Source: Legionellales bacterium (lineage in GTDB: Bacteria; Pseudomonadota; Gammaproteobacteria; Legionellales; Legionellaceae). Taken from it: DNA of 32,314 nucleotides. The notes beneath the pieces are model-generated. The model saw only the letters and a list, made by a program, of their open reading frames with translations, did not search any database and was not told the origin of the DNA. Every line of letters begins with the position of its first letter. Positions within the stretch are counted from its first letter, which is position 1. The translations under genes were made by a program, and so were the position numbers. Positions 26,689 to 32,314 of this stretch are shown one piece after another. The DNA is taken from contig JAPLRK010000072.1 of NCBI GenBank assembly GCA_026399195.1, positions 1 through 32,314 of the forward strand. The letters run 5' to 3'.

Positions 26689-27732
26689 CTAAACCGTGTC
26701 ATCCTGCGATTCTTCCCACAGGGTGATGAACAAAACCATGATCACAGGTCCCACAAAAAGACCGAGCAAACCTAAGGTTTCAACGCCCCCTAGTATACCA
26801 AATAAAACAGCAAGAAACGGCAATTGAATGGCACCACCAATCAAAACTGGTTTGATGAAATGATCAGCCACAAACATCACAACAGTACCCCACACCACGA
26901 CAACAATGGCCGAAATCAAACTGCCAGAAGACAACAAAATAAGAGCGGCAATCAGAAACACCACTGGCACAACAAAAGGGATCATTGCAGCAAAAGCCGT
27001 GAAAAAACCCATCAACGTAGGGCCAGGCAACCCAACCAACCCATAACAAACACCCATCAAAACCCCAACCCCAATCCCGACCGCAATGGTCCCATTAACC
27101 GTGGCACGCAGCGCCGAAGGAAGCCCATCAGCATAACGAAACCAACGAGAACCAAGACATCGCTCCCCAATCCTATTGATTTGGGCAAACAAGTGATCGC
27201 CATCTCGATAAAAAAAGAACAAACACAACAGCGTAAACCCCAATTGAAAACCGCGGTGAACCAAATCTTGTCCGACCTGCTTAATGTAATAACTGGTAGG
27301 CGTCAGTGACACATGTAGGTTGGATAACAGATACTTCAAATGCCCAGGTTGACCAATATTGTCATCCCAATAGCTGACCAATTCGTTGCCAATCATCGGC
27401 GCATTTTTAAGAAAATCCGGAGCGATCCCACCCTCTCGATTGACCACTTGTAGATAATTAATAAAAATCTGTAATTCACTGATCAAAACGCCAATCAACC
27501 AACTGAGGGGAAGAATCAATAACAAGGCTAAGATGAAGGTAAAGACAAGTGAAGACAGGTTTTGCTGTCCGCCAAACATCCTTCGCCAGCGCTTGTATAA
27601 AGGAAAAGTTGAAATCACAATAATGGCCGCCCAAACCAAAGAGGGCAAAAACCGATGAATGATCAAGATAGATAAGGCAACAATACCAATGGTCAAACCC
27701 ATGCTGATTAATTCTTTGTGACTGTCGTTCAC
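26689..27732 (-). CDS. AI-2E family transporter (PerM/YdiK-like permease)
   Basis: Inner-membrane protein of the AI-2E/PerM family (PF01594 type), whose members export autoinducer-2 or act in ion and solute transport; substrate not predictable. 347 residues with about eight membrane segments in the usual pattern: two to three at the N-terminus (LTIGIVALSILIIHRFLPS, LVFTFILALLLILPLSWLI), a soluble central part, and a cluster containing VGLPGPTLMGFFTAFAAMIPFVVPVVF and the C-terminal GGVETLGLLGLFVGPVIM, which is typical of the family. The frame opens at an ATG 12 codons earlier, but GTG 27732 overlaps the pgpA stop as GTGA and has GGGG 6 nt upstream, so it is preferred. Translationally coupled to pgpA. 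Confidence 0.93.
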   Translation of the reverse strand: MNDSHKELISMGLTIGIVALSILIIHRFLPSLVWAAIIVISTFPLYKRWRRMFGGQQNLSSLVFTFILALLLILPLSWLIGVLISELQIFINYLQVVNREGGIAPDFLKNAPMIGNELVSYWDDNIGQPGHLKYLLSNLHVSLTPTSYYIKQVGQDLVHRGFQLGFTLLCLFFFYRDGDHLFAQINRIGERCLGSRWFRYADGLPSALRATVNGTIAVGIGVGVLMGVCYGLVGLPGPTLMGFFTAFAAMIPFVVPVVFLIAALILLSSGSLISAIVVVVWGTVVMFVADHFIKPVLIGGAIQLPFLAVLFGILGGVETLGLLGLFVGPVIMVLFITLWEESQDDTV

Positions 27733-28211
27733 GCAAAACCCCAAATCAATAATTGCATGATAATCCATGCAGGAACAGCTGCCAACACATCATCCAACAT
27801 GATCCCCAACCCCCCCTGGATCTGTTGATCCACATATCGAATGGGCTGGGGCTTCCAAATATCAAACAAGCGAAACAACACAAACCCAACCACCATCCAC
27901 AAAACACTGACAGGCGCAAAAGCCATGGTTAACAAATACCCAACAATTTCATCCCAAACAATGCCTGGATCATCATGAACACCTAAATCTGATGAGACCT
28001 TTTCACAAATCACGACACCAAAAAAGAAAGCAGCCAAGGTTAAGATGAGATAAGTGGTTCCTGACATTCCCGCAATCAACAAATAAATAGGAACAGCAGC
28101 TAATGTGCCCCACGTCCCTGGTGCCACAGGCATCAACCCACTACCAAAGCCATAGGCCATAAAATAAAGAGGGTCTTGCCAAACTCTGTTCTTACAAAGA
28201 ACCTTGCTCAT
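27729..28211 (-). CDS. pgpA: Phosphatidylglycerophosphatase A
   Basis: Dephosphorylates phosphatidylglycerol phosphate to phosphatidylglycerol in the inner membrane. 160 residues, the usual length. Key segments: GFGSGLMPVAPGTWGTLAAVP, DDPGIVWDEIVGYLLTM with the acidic metal-binding residues, FRLFDIWKPQPIRYVDQ and GGLGIMLDDVLAAV. Two adjacent ATGs occur; the second (28211) has better spacing to AAAGGAGA. It lies 10 bp after thiL, the arrangement seen in many gammaproteobacteria (nusB-thiL-pgpA), and overlaps perM by 4 bp. Confidence 0.96.
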   Translation of the reverse strand: MSKVLCKNRVWQDPLYFMAYGFGSGLMPVAPGTWGTLAAVPIYLLIAGMSGTTYLILTLAAFFFGVVICEKVSSDLGVHDDPGIVWDEIVGYLLTMAFAPVSVLWMVVGFVLFRLFDIWKPQPIRYVDQQIQGGLGIMLDDVLAAVPAWIIMQLLIWGFA

Positions 28212-28221
28212 CATATCTCCT

Positions 28222-29102
28222 TTAAAAATGAGAATACCCCCGAGGAATCAATAGCTCCTCAGGCCTTTGGGCGTCGTAGAGGGCCAACAATCCCATCTTC
28301 GCATCGATAATCCCAATCGGATAGCACTTCTTTGAGGCTTGTGCCAGTTCTGCTTCAAAGGCTACCACATCTTTTGATGCCACCGTAAAACATAACTCAT
28401 AATCATCACCCCCACCGAGAGCAAAATCAAGCGCATTTTTCCCAAGATATTTTTGCACCAGTGGATGAATGGGTATTTTTTCAATCCATATTTTAGCCCC
28501 AACAAAGCTTTCTTGACAAAGATGAAACAAATCGGCACTCAGTCCATCAGAGATATCAATGGCCGCCGTAGCAAACGTGCGCAAATAGGAGCTTAAATCA
28601 ATCCGAGGTTCTGGCCTAAGCAATTTTTCCATCATGAGCGCGCGGTCTTCTTCATCTAAATCCAACGCATCAAGACAATCGATGGCAAGCGCTGCGGCCC
28701 CCAAATCCCCACTCACATAAATCAGATCCCCGACCTGAGCCCCATGCCGATACACGGCTTGTCCTTCGGGAACCAAGCCATGAATCGTCAAGGTCATCGA
28801 GAGTGGTCCTTGGGTCGTGTCGCCCCCAATCAAAGCCATCCCATATTGGTTTAATGCATCAGTGTCCCCCCCATGGCAGCAATGTCTGAAACATTCACCC
28901 TAACGGCCCTCGTTGCGATGTCATAAGGGTCCCATGAATCTAAGAAATGTTTCCCAACAACCAACGTATCACAGCTCACCAACAATTGCTGCCCAAAAGG
29001 CACACTCAAGCAGGCCGCATCATCGCCTATCCCACGCACAACATCCGACCGTGTGCTCACGATGGATTTAAAGAAAGTATCTATTAAGTCAAATTCATCC
29101 AT
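28222..29102 (-). pseudogene. thiL: Thiamine-monophosphate kinase ThiL, frameshifted with internal deletion
   Basis: ThiL phosphorylates thiamine monophosphate to the active cofactor thiamine diphosphate. The N-terminal frame (ATG 29102, 83 codons) shows VVRGIGDDAACL, the DTLVVGKHF segment and VRVNVSDIAAMGG, then hits a stop. The other frame carries NQYGMALIGGDTTQGPLSMT, AIDISDGLSADLFHLCQ and LGGGDDYELCFT to the normal end. They meet at a run of seven G's (seven C's at 28866-28872); one more G would fuse them. The fused protein would be about 293 residues against about 325 in E. coli, because the TLALTLP...FS-type segment between AAMGA and LIGGDTT is missing. So the gene has a deletion as well as an indel. 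It overlaps nusB by 8 bp and precedes pgpA by 10 bp. If real, thiamine diphosphate must be imported. Confidence 0.85.
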
Positions 29103-29529
29103 TCACTTCAACAGCTCTGACAAGACGTGCCAAATGGTTCAATACCCCATTCACATAACGATGACCATCTTGTGAGCCAAAGGCCTTGGTCAAAGTGATG
29201 GCTTCATCCAAAACAACCCGAAAAGGAATCTCAGGGCTGTGTAATAACTCAAAAGCACCCATGCGTAAGGTGGTTAACTCGATAGGGTTTAATTGTTGCA
29301 CAGGACGGTCCAAGAAAGGAGTCAAGGCTTCTTCTAAAGACACCACATGCTTCGGAATGCCATATAATAAACGACAAAAATAATCCACATTCACTTTATC
29401 CATATCATTGGCCTGACGAAACTGAGCCTCAATATCAGAGAGCTCACTTGCAGACAACTGCCATTGATAAAGAGCTTGTAGCGCGAGCCTTCTGGCACGC
29501 CGCATCCCTTTGATGGATTCTTTTTCCAC
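29095..29529 (-). CDS. nusB: Transcription antitermination factor NusB
   Basis: Binds boxA RNA with NusE (S10) in rRNA antitermination. About 144 residues from GTG 29529. All-helical NusB fold with RRARRLALQALYQWQLS at the N-terminus, VDYFCRLLYGI, LNPIELTTLRMGAFEL and the C-terminal FRVVLDEAITLTKAFGSQDGHRYVNGVLNHLAR, a strong family signature. The frame is open to an ATG at 29559 that overlaps nrdR by 14 bp; GTG 29529 is preferred because GAGG lies 5 nt upstream. It overlaps thiL and follows nrdR, the common nrdR-nusB order. Confidence 0.95.
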   Translation of the reverse strand: MEKESIKGMRRARRLALQALYQWQLSASELSDIEAQFRQANDMDKVNVDYFCRLLYGIPKHVVSLEEALTPFLDRPVQQLNPIELTTLRMGAFELLHSPEIPFRVVLDEAITLTKAFGSQDGHRYVNGVLNHLARLVRAVEVNG

Positions 29530-29545
29530 AAACACCTCACCCACG

Positions 29546-30001
29546 TTATTTCGGATCATTCATCTGATCAATCGTCTGTCTAAATTCACTGATGTCTTGA
29601 AACCGTTTATACACAGATGCAAAACGCACGTAAGCCACGTGATCCAGTTGAAACAATTGTGCCATTACCCACTCCCCAATTTGACGAGCTTCAACTTCTC
29701 TCTCACCCTTAGCTCTTAATTTCTGCAAGATGTCAGCAATAGCTTCCTCCAATGCATCAGCGCTCACGGGACGTTTTTCCAAGGCCCGCAGCATCCCTGT
29801 ACGTAAATTAGCCATTTGAAATGCTTCACGTCGACCATCGCGCTTGATGATAAGAGGCAGGTTCAATTCCGCAGTCTCAAAGGTCGTAAAACGCGCATGG
29901 CATACCAAGCACTCTCGCCTTCGACGCACAGAAGTACCCTCAGTAACCAGACGTGAATCGATGACTTTGGTATCTTTTTCAGGACAAAACGGACAATGCA
30001 C
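29546..30001 (-). CDS. nrdR: Transcriptional repressor NrdR
   Basis: ATP/dATP-sensing zinc-ribbon repressor of ribonucleotide reductase genes. 151 residues from GTG 30001 (product begins MHCPFC), the standard length. Zinc ribbon CPFC...CLVC with the basic [22 protein letters not shown]-cone from [11 protein letters not shown] (here [25 protein letters not shown]) onward; C-terminal helices with [32 protein letters not shown]. The frame remains open for 23 codons further upstream into glyA, but the HCPFC start fits all family members. It overlaps the 3' end of glyA by 23 nt. Confidence 0.95.
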   Translation of the reverse strand: MHCPFCPEKDTKVIDSRLVTEGTSVRRRRECLVCHARFTTFETAELNLPLIIKRDGRREAFQMANLRTGMLRALEKRPVSADALEEAIADILQKLRAKGEREVEARQIGEWVMAQLFQLDHVAYVRFASVYKRFQDISEFRQTIDQMNDPK

Positions 30002-31253
30002 GATGATAAACCGGAAATTGATGACACCATTGTACCACATGCGCCCTGACAGCCGCGATCGTTGCTTCATCGTGAACAGAGTCTAAAACATCAGCAATCC
30101 AACCCGTCATCAGCATGATATCTTGCTCTTTCGCACCCCTCGTGGTGACCGCAGGGGTTCCAAAACGCAAGCCACTGGTCACAAACGGGGACAAGGGATC
30201 TTTAGGAACCGTGTTTTTATTGACGGTGATTTGCGCACGCCCCAAAGCAGCATCTGCATCCTTACCGGTGATCCCTTTGTCCCTCAAATCCACAAGAAGA
30301 AGATGGTTTTCAGTGCCCCCGGAGACAATCTGGTACCCACGCGCCTGAAGGACTTTCACCATGGTTTTCGCATTCTTCAACACTTGTGTCTGATAAGCTT
30401 TAAATTCAGGCTGCAAAGCCTCTTCAAAAGCGACCGCTTTTGCAGCAATGACATGCATTAAAGGTCCACCCTGCGTACCTGGGAAAATGGCTGAATTTAA
30501 TTTTTTTTCAAGATCTTCGTTGGCTTTGGCCAGAATAAGCCCACCGCGAGGTCCACGCAAGGTCTTGTGAGTGGTAGAGGTGACCACATCAGCAAAGGGC
30601 AAAGGCGAGGGGTACAAGCCAACAGCCACCAAGCCCGCAACATGAGCCATATCAGCCATCAAATAGGCCCCAACCTCATCAGCAATCGCACGAAAACGTG
30701 CCCAATCCACAATTTGTGAATAAGCCGAAAAACCGGCAATGATCAGTTTCGGTCGATGAACCAAAGCAAGCTCCCGCAAGGCATCGTAATCAATAAGCCC
30801 TGTGGTTTCATCTACCCCATAGGGAACGGGGTGATACCATTTTCCAGAGAAATTAACGCTTGACCCATGCGTCAAGTGCCCCCCATGGGGTAGGGCCATG
30901 CCCATAAACACATCCCCTGGCTGAAGCAGGGCCATCATCGCAGCCGCATTCGCCTGTGACCCCGAATGAGGTTGTACATTGGCATAATCCGCAGAAAAAA
31001 GACGCTTGGCCCGTGAGATCGCAAGCGACTCCACCTGATCGACAAACTCACACCCACCATAATAACGCTTACCAGGATACCCTTCAGCATACTTATTGGT
31101 CAGTTGTGAACCCTGGGCCTGTAGAACACGTGGGCTGACATAATTTTCAGAGGCAATCAACTCAAGATGCTGCTCTTGGCGTTGATTTTCGGCCATGATG
31201 GCTTGCCACAAGGGCTCATCAAAGCCCGCAATCGTATATTCTTCATCAAACAT
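29979..31253 (-). CDS. glyA: Serine hydroxymethyltransferase
   Basis: PLP enzyme converting serine and tetrahydrofolate to glycine and methylene-tetrahydrofolate. 424 residues. Landmarks: [80 protein letters not shown], the PLP lysine in [31 protein letters not shown] and [19 protein letters not shown] 31253 has GAGG at about 7 nt. The C-terminus runs a little past the usual ...FPVY end (HRALSVLS), so its stop lies inside nrdR; this 23-nt overlap implies coupled translation. It heads the leftward gene run through perM. Confidence 0.98.
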   Translation of the reverse strand: MFDEEYTIAGFDEPLWQAIMAENQRQEQHLELIASENYVSPRVLQAQGSQLTNKYAEGYPGKRYYGGCEFVDQVESLAISRAKRLFSADYANVQPHSGSQANAAAMMALLQPGDVFMGMALPHGGHLTHGSSVNFSGKWYHPVPYGVDETTGLIDYDALRELALVHRPKLIIAGFSAYSQIVDWARFRAIADEVGAYLMADMAHVAGLVAVGLYPSPLPFADVVTSTTHKTLRGPRGGLILAKANEDLEKKLNSAIFPGTQGGPLMHVIAAKAVAFEEALQPEFKAYQTQVLKNAKTMVKVLQARGYQIVSGGTENHLLLVDLRDKGITGKDADAALGRAQITVNKNTVPKDPLSPFVTSGLRFGTPAVTTRGAKEQDIMLMTGWIADVLDSVHDEATIAAVRAHVVQWCHQFPVYHRALSVLS

Positions 31254-31317
31254 CAGTCATCCTCAAAGTGATGGCTTAATCACCAAGTCATTGCTCACTC
31301 GCCTCACGCCCGTCGTC

Positions 31318-31458
31318 CTAGCTGCAATCTCGCCGGCTCTCTTTTTGACATAAGCACTGTTCACAAAACCACATGCTTTCAGTTTTTGGAGGAGCCGTAC
31401 AGGCTGTGATGAATAATGCCGCAGTTGCTGCAATGATCCATTGGGTTGTCTTTGTCAT
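31318..31458 (-). CDS. Cysteine-rich mini-lipoprotein
   Basis: 46-residue product from ATG 31458, preceded by GGAGA at about 5 nt (the frame is open further upstream but lacks a site). Lipoprotein signal: MTKTTQ, a hydrophobic core (WIIAATAALF), and the lipobox ITAC, with Cys20 as the lipidated residue after signal peptidase II cleavage. The mature peptide is about 27 residues, with the tail containing FCEQCLCQKESRRDC, four Cys that could bind metal or form disulfides. Very short lipoproteins of this type are easily missed. It lies between glyA and the MITE copy at 31502-31700. Function unknown. Confidence 0.7.
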   Translation of the reverse strand: MTKTTQWIIAATAALFITACTAPPKTESMWFCEQCLCQKESRRDCS

Positions 31459-31501
31459 AATGTCTCCAAGGCTTGTAAAACCTGACAAGGTTACCACAGT
31501 C

Positions 31502-31700
31502 TTGGATTTTGGACAAAACTGCATGCAAAAAGACGCATGCAATTCTGTCAAAATAATTTTAGATCTGATGTGTTTTTAGACTTCAATGAGTCGATACAGT
31601 CAATTCATCTTGTAAAAATACAATCAATTAGGGATAGATCTTAAATTTTTTGGAGAGAAAGACATGAGGCCCTTTTCATGTCTTTCTCTCCAAAGTCCAG
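31502..31700 (-). mobile_element. Diverged second MITE copy
   Basis: Reverse complement aligns to the element at 10109-10331 along its length, apart from about 24 bp missing near its middle. Shared blocks include GTCTAAAAACACATCAGATC and the loop AAAGGGCC. The hairpin at 31652-31691 has arm GGAGAGAAAGACATGA, where the other copy has GGACAG; the opposite arm changed in step (CTCTCC for CTGTCC), so the stem is preserved. Ends are degenerate (TTGGATTTTGGACAA and CCAAAGTCCAG) and there is no matching target duplication, so it is an older insertion. It begins 4 bp after the stop of the 31705 gene. Confidence 0.85.
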
Positions 31701-31704
31701 ATCT

Positions 31705-32121
31705 TTACTTCTTGGTGATTTCGGCTTTCACTTGATTGGCAAGATAAGGCACGATTCGAATGGTTGTTTGAACGGGTGTATAACCTGCCCATACCGTGTA
31801 ACCACTCCAAGTGTCGATGTACAAATTCATACCTGAATGACAATAACCGTAGTAATACAAAGAAATGTAATGTGCGGATTCGAAGCTATAAACGTTAAAA
31901 GGTTGCAAAGCTACGCCATCATCAAACACACCAGAAACAGTGACGTTATCATAACTGTTGTTGATGATTTCAATTTCACAATAAGCGGGGTAGTTCACGC
32001 CCTGTGATGCGGATTTATCGCTAACATTTTCTGTGGCTTTCGGATGAAGGTGTTGGTTCGCTGCAAAAACAGAGGAACACAAGGTCACACAAAGCATTAA
32101 AATCAATGATCTTATCTTCAT
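31705..32121 (-). CDS. Secreted small hypothetical protein
   Basis: 138 residues with a clear Sec signal peptide (MKIRSLILMLCVTLCSSVFA, cleavage after VFA). The mature part is rich in aromatic residues and looks all-beta: YCEIEIINNSYDNVTVSGVF, NVYSFESAHYISLYYYGYCH, YIDTWSGYTVWAG, IRIVPYLANQ. Two Cys (in PAYCEIE and GYCHSG) could pair. It resembles small secreted proteins I recall from Legionella-type genomes, but I cannot name a family. AAGGA at about 7 nt precedes the ATG, and a promoter with TTGACT is at 32181-32208. The MITE directly after its stop may provide the transcript end. Confidence 0.8.
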   Translation of the reverse strand: MKIRSLILMLCVTLCSSVFAANQHLHPKATENVSDKSASQGVNYPAYCEIEIINNSYDNVTVSGVFDDGVALQPFNVYSFESAHYISLYYYGYCHSGMNLYIDTWSGYTVWAGYTPVQTTIRIVPYLANQVKAEITKK

Positions 32122-32180
32122 AATTCTTCCTTAGGTTAAGTCAGTAGAGTGATTCACGCCCATTGAGCGACGACGCGAAT

Positions 32181-32208
32181 AGGATATCACGGTATTTATT
32201 TTAGTCAA
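32181..32208 (-). promoter_or_regulatory. Sigma-70 promoter of the secreted-protein gene
   Basis: Minus strand TTGACT (32203-32208), 16-nt spacer, TATCCT (32181-32186), about 60 nt before the ATG at 32121. Confidence 0.6.
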
Positions 32209-32295
32209 CAGGTTTTTTTTATTTACATATATCAATCAATGAAAACCTTTCGTTTCAACACAATTATGGTAAAAAAAACAAAAAAAGGACATCTG

Positions 32296-32314
32296 ATGAA
32301 AAAACCGATGAAAA
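32296..32314 (+). CDS. Start of a rightward gene, partial
   Basis: ATG at 32296 preceded by AGGA at about 7 nt. Only six codons (MKKPMK) lie inside the window, so the product cannot be named; the basic start is compatible with a signal peptide. Confidence 0.45.

Noticed and set aside
26824..27309. 161-codon plus-strand ORF opposite the AI-2E transporter
   Set aside because: Very rich in Asn, Gln, His and Arg, as expected when a membrane-protein gene is read in reverse.
31495..31707. Target-site duplication around the second MITE copy
   Set aside because: The flanking 7-mers (CACAGTC and ATCTTTA) do not match in either orientation; it is treated as an old copy.

Overview
The window looks like the chromosome of a gammaproteobacterium with a host-associated, Legionella/Coxiella-type lifestyle. 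The evidence is a set of housekeeping genes with gammaproteobacterial features (grpE-dnaK-dnaJ next to carA, groESL, hemE, rimO, dsbD, glyA-nrdR-nusB-thiL-pgpA) interleaved with large orphan proteins that resemble type IVB (Dot/Icm) effectors. These include a WipA-like PPP phosphatase, a membrane-anchored probable cysteine protease, a HAD-like protein and an ARM-repeat protein fused to a nucleotidyltransferase-like domain. Placement in Legionellales is an inference from protein content; no rRNA or other taxonomic marker is present.

Layout. 1-4.9 kb: minus-strand block grpE > dnaK > dnaJ > carA (carA runs off the left edge). Textbook sigma-32 heat-shock promoters precede grpE and dnaK. dnaJ is broken by a frameshift at a six-G run and has also lost the end of its G/F linker. 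5.0-7.5 kb: class II DAHP synthase (+) and hemE (-), separated by a short palindrome whose ends match a miniature transposable element (MITE) found elsewhere in the window. 7.7-14.4 kb: accessory region with an orphan protein, an AAA/DUF4143 ATPase, a 223-bp MITE with a 7-bp target duplication inserted exactly at that ATPase's start codon, a putative membrane-anchored cysteine protease, two small overlapping ORFs and the WipA-like phosphatase. 14.4-20.3 kb: rimO, a GabD-type aldehyde dehydrogenase, the HAD-like protein and dsbD, all minus strand. The dsbD 5' end is embedded in a 117-bp direct repeat carrying a small palindromic element. 20.6-22.8 kb: groES-groEL with a perfect sigma-32 promoter and a strong terminator. 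22.9-26.4 kb: the ARM-repeat/nucleotidyltransferase-like protein. 26.4-31.3 kb: minus-strand run glyA > nrdR > nusB > thiL > pgpA > perM > small ORF with overlapping or tightly spaced genes. thiL is frameshifted at a seven-G run and lacks about 32 residues. 31.3-32.3 kb: a cysteine-rich mini-lipoprotein, a diverged second MITE copy, a secreted small protein and the first codons of a rightward gene.

How it fits together. Three sigma-32 promoters with identical 13-nt spacers point to a common heat-shock regulon (grpE, dnaK, groESL), yet its DnaJ member seems damaged. ThiL catalyses the last step of thiamine diphosphate synthesis, and its loss would suit a host-dependent life. Mobile or palindromic elements sit directly at start codons (ATPase, dsbD) and directly after stop codons (hemE, the secreted protein), so they probably affect expression of their neighbours. 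Both broken genes combine an in-gene deletion with a G-run indel, so read-level confirmation matters before calling them true pseudogenes.
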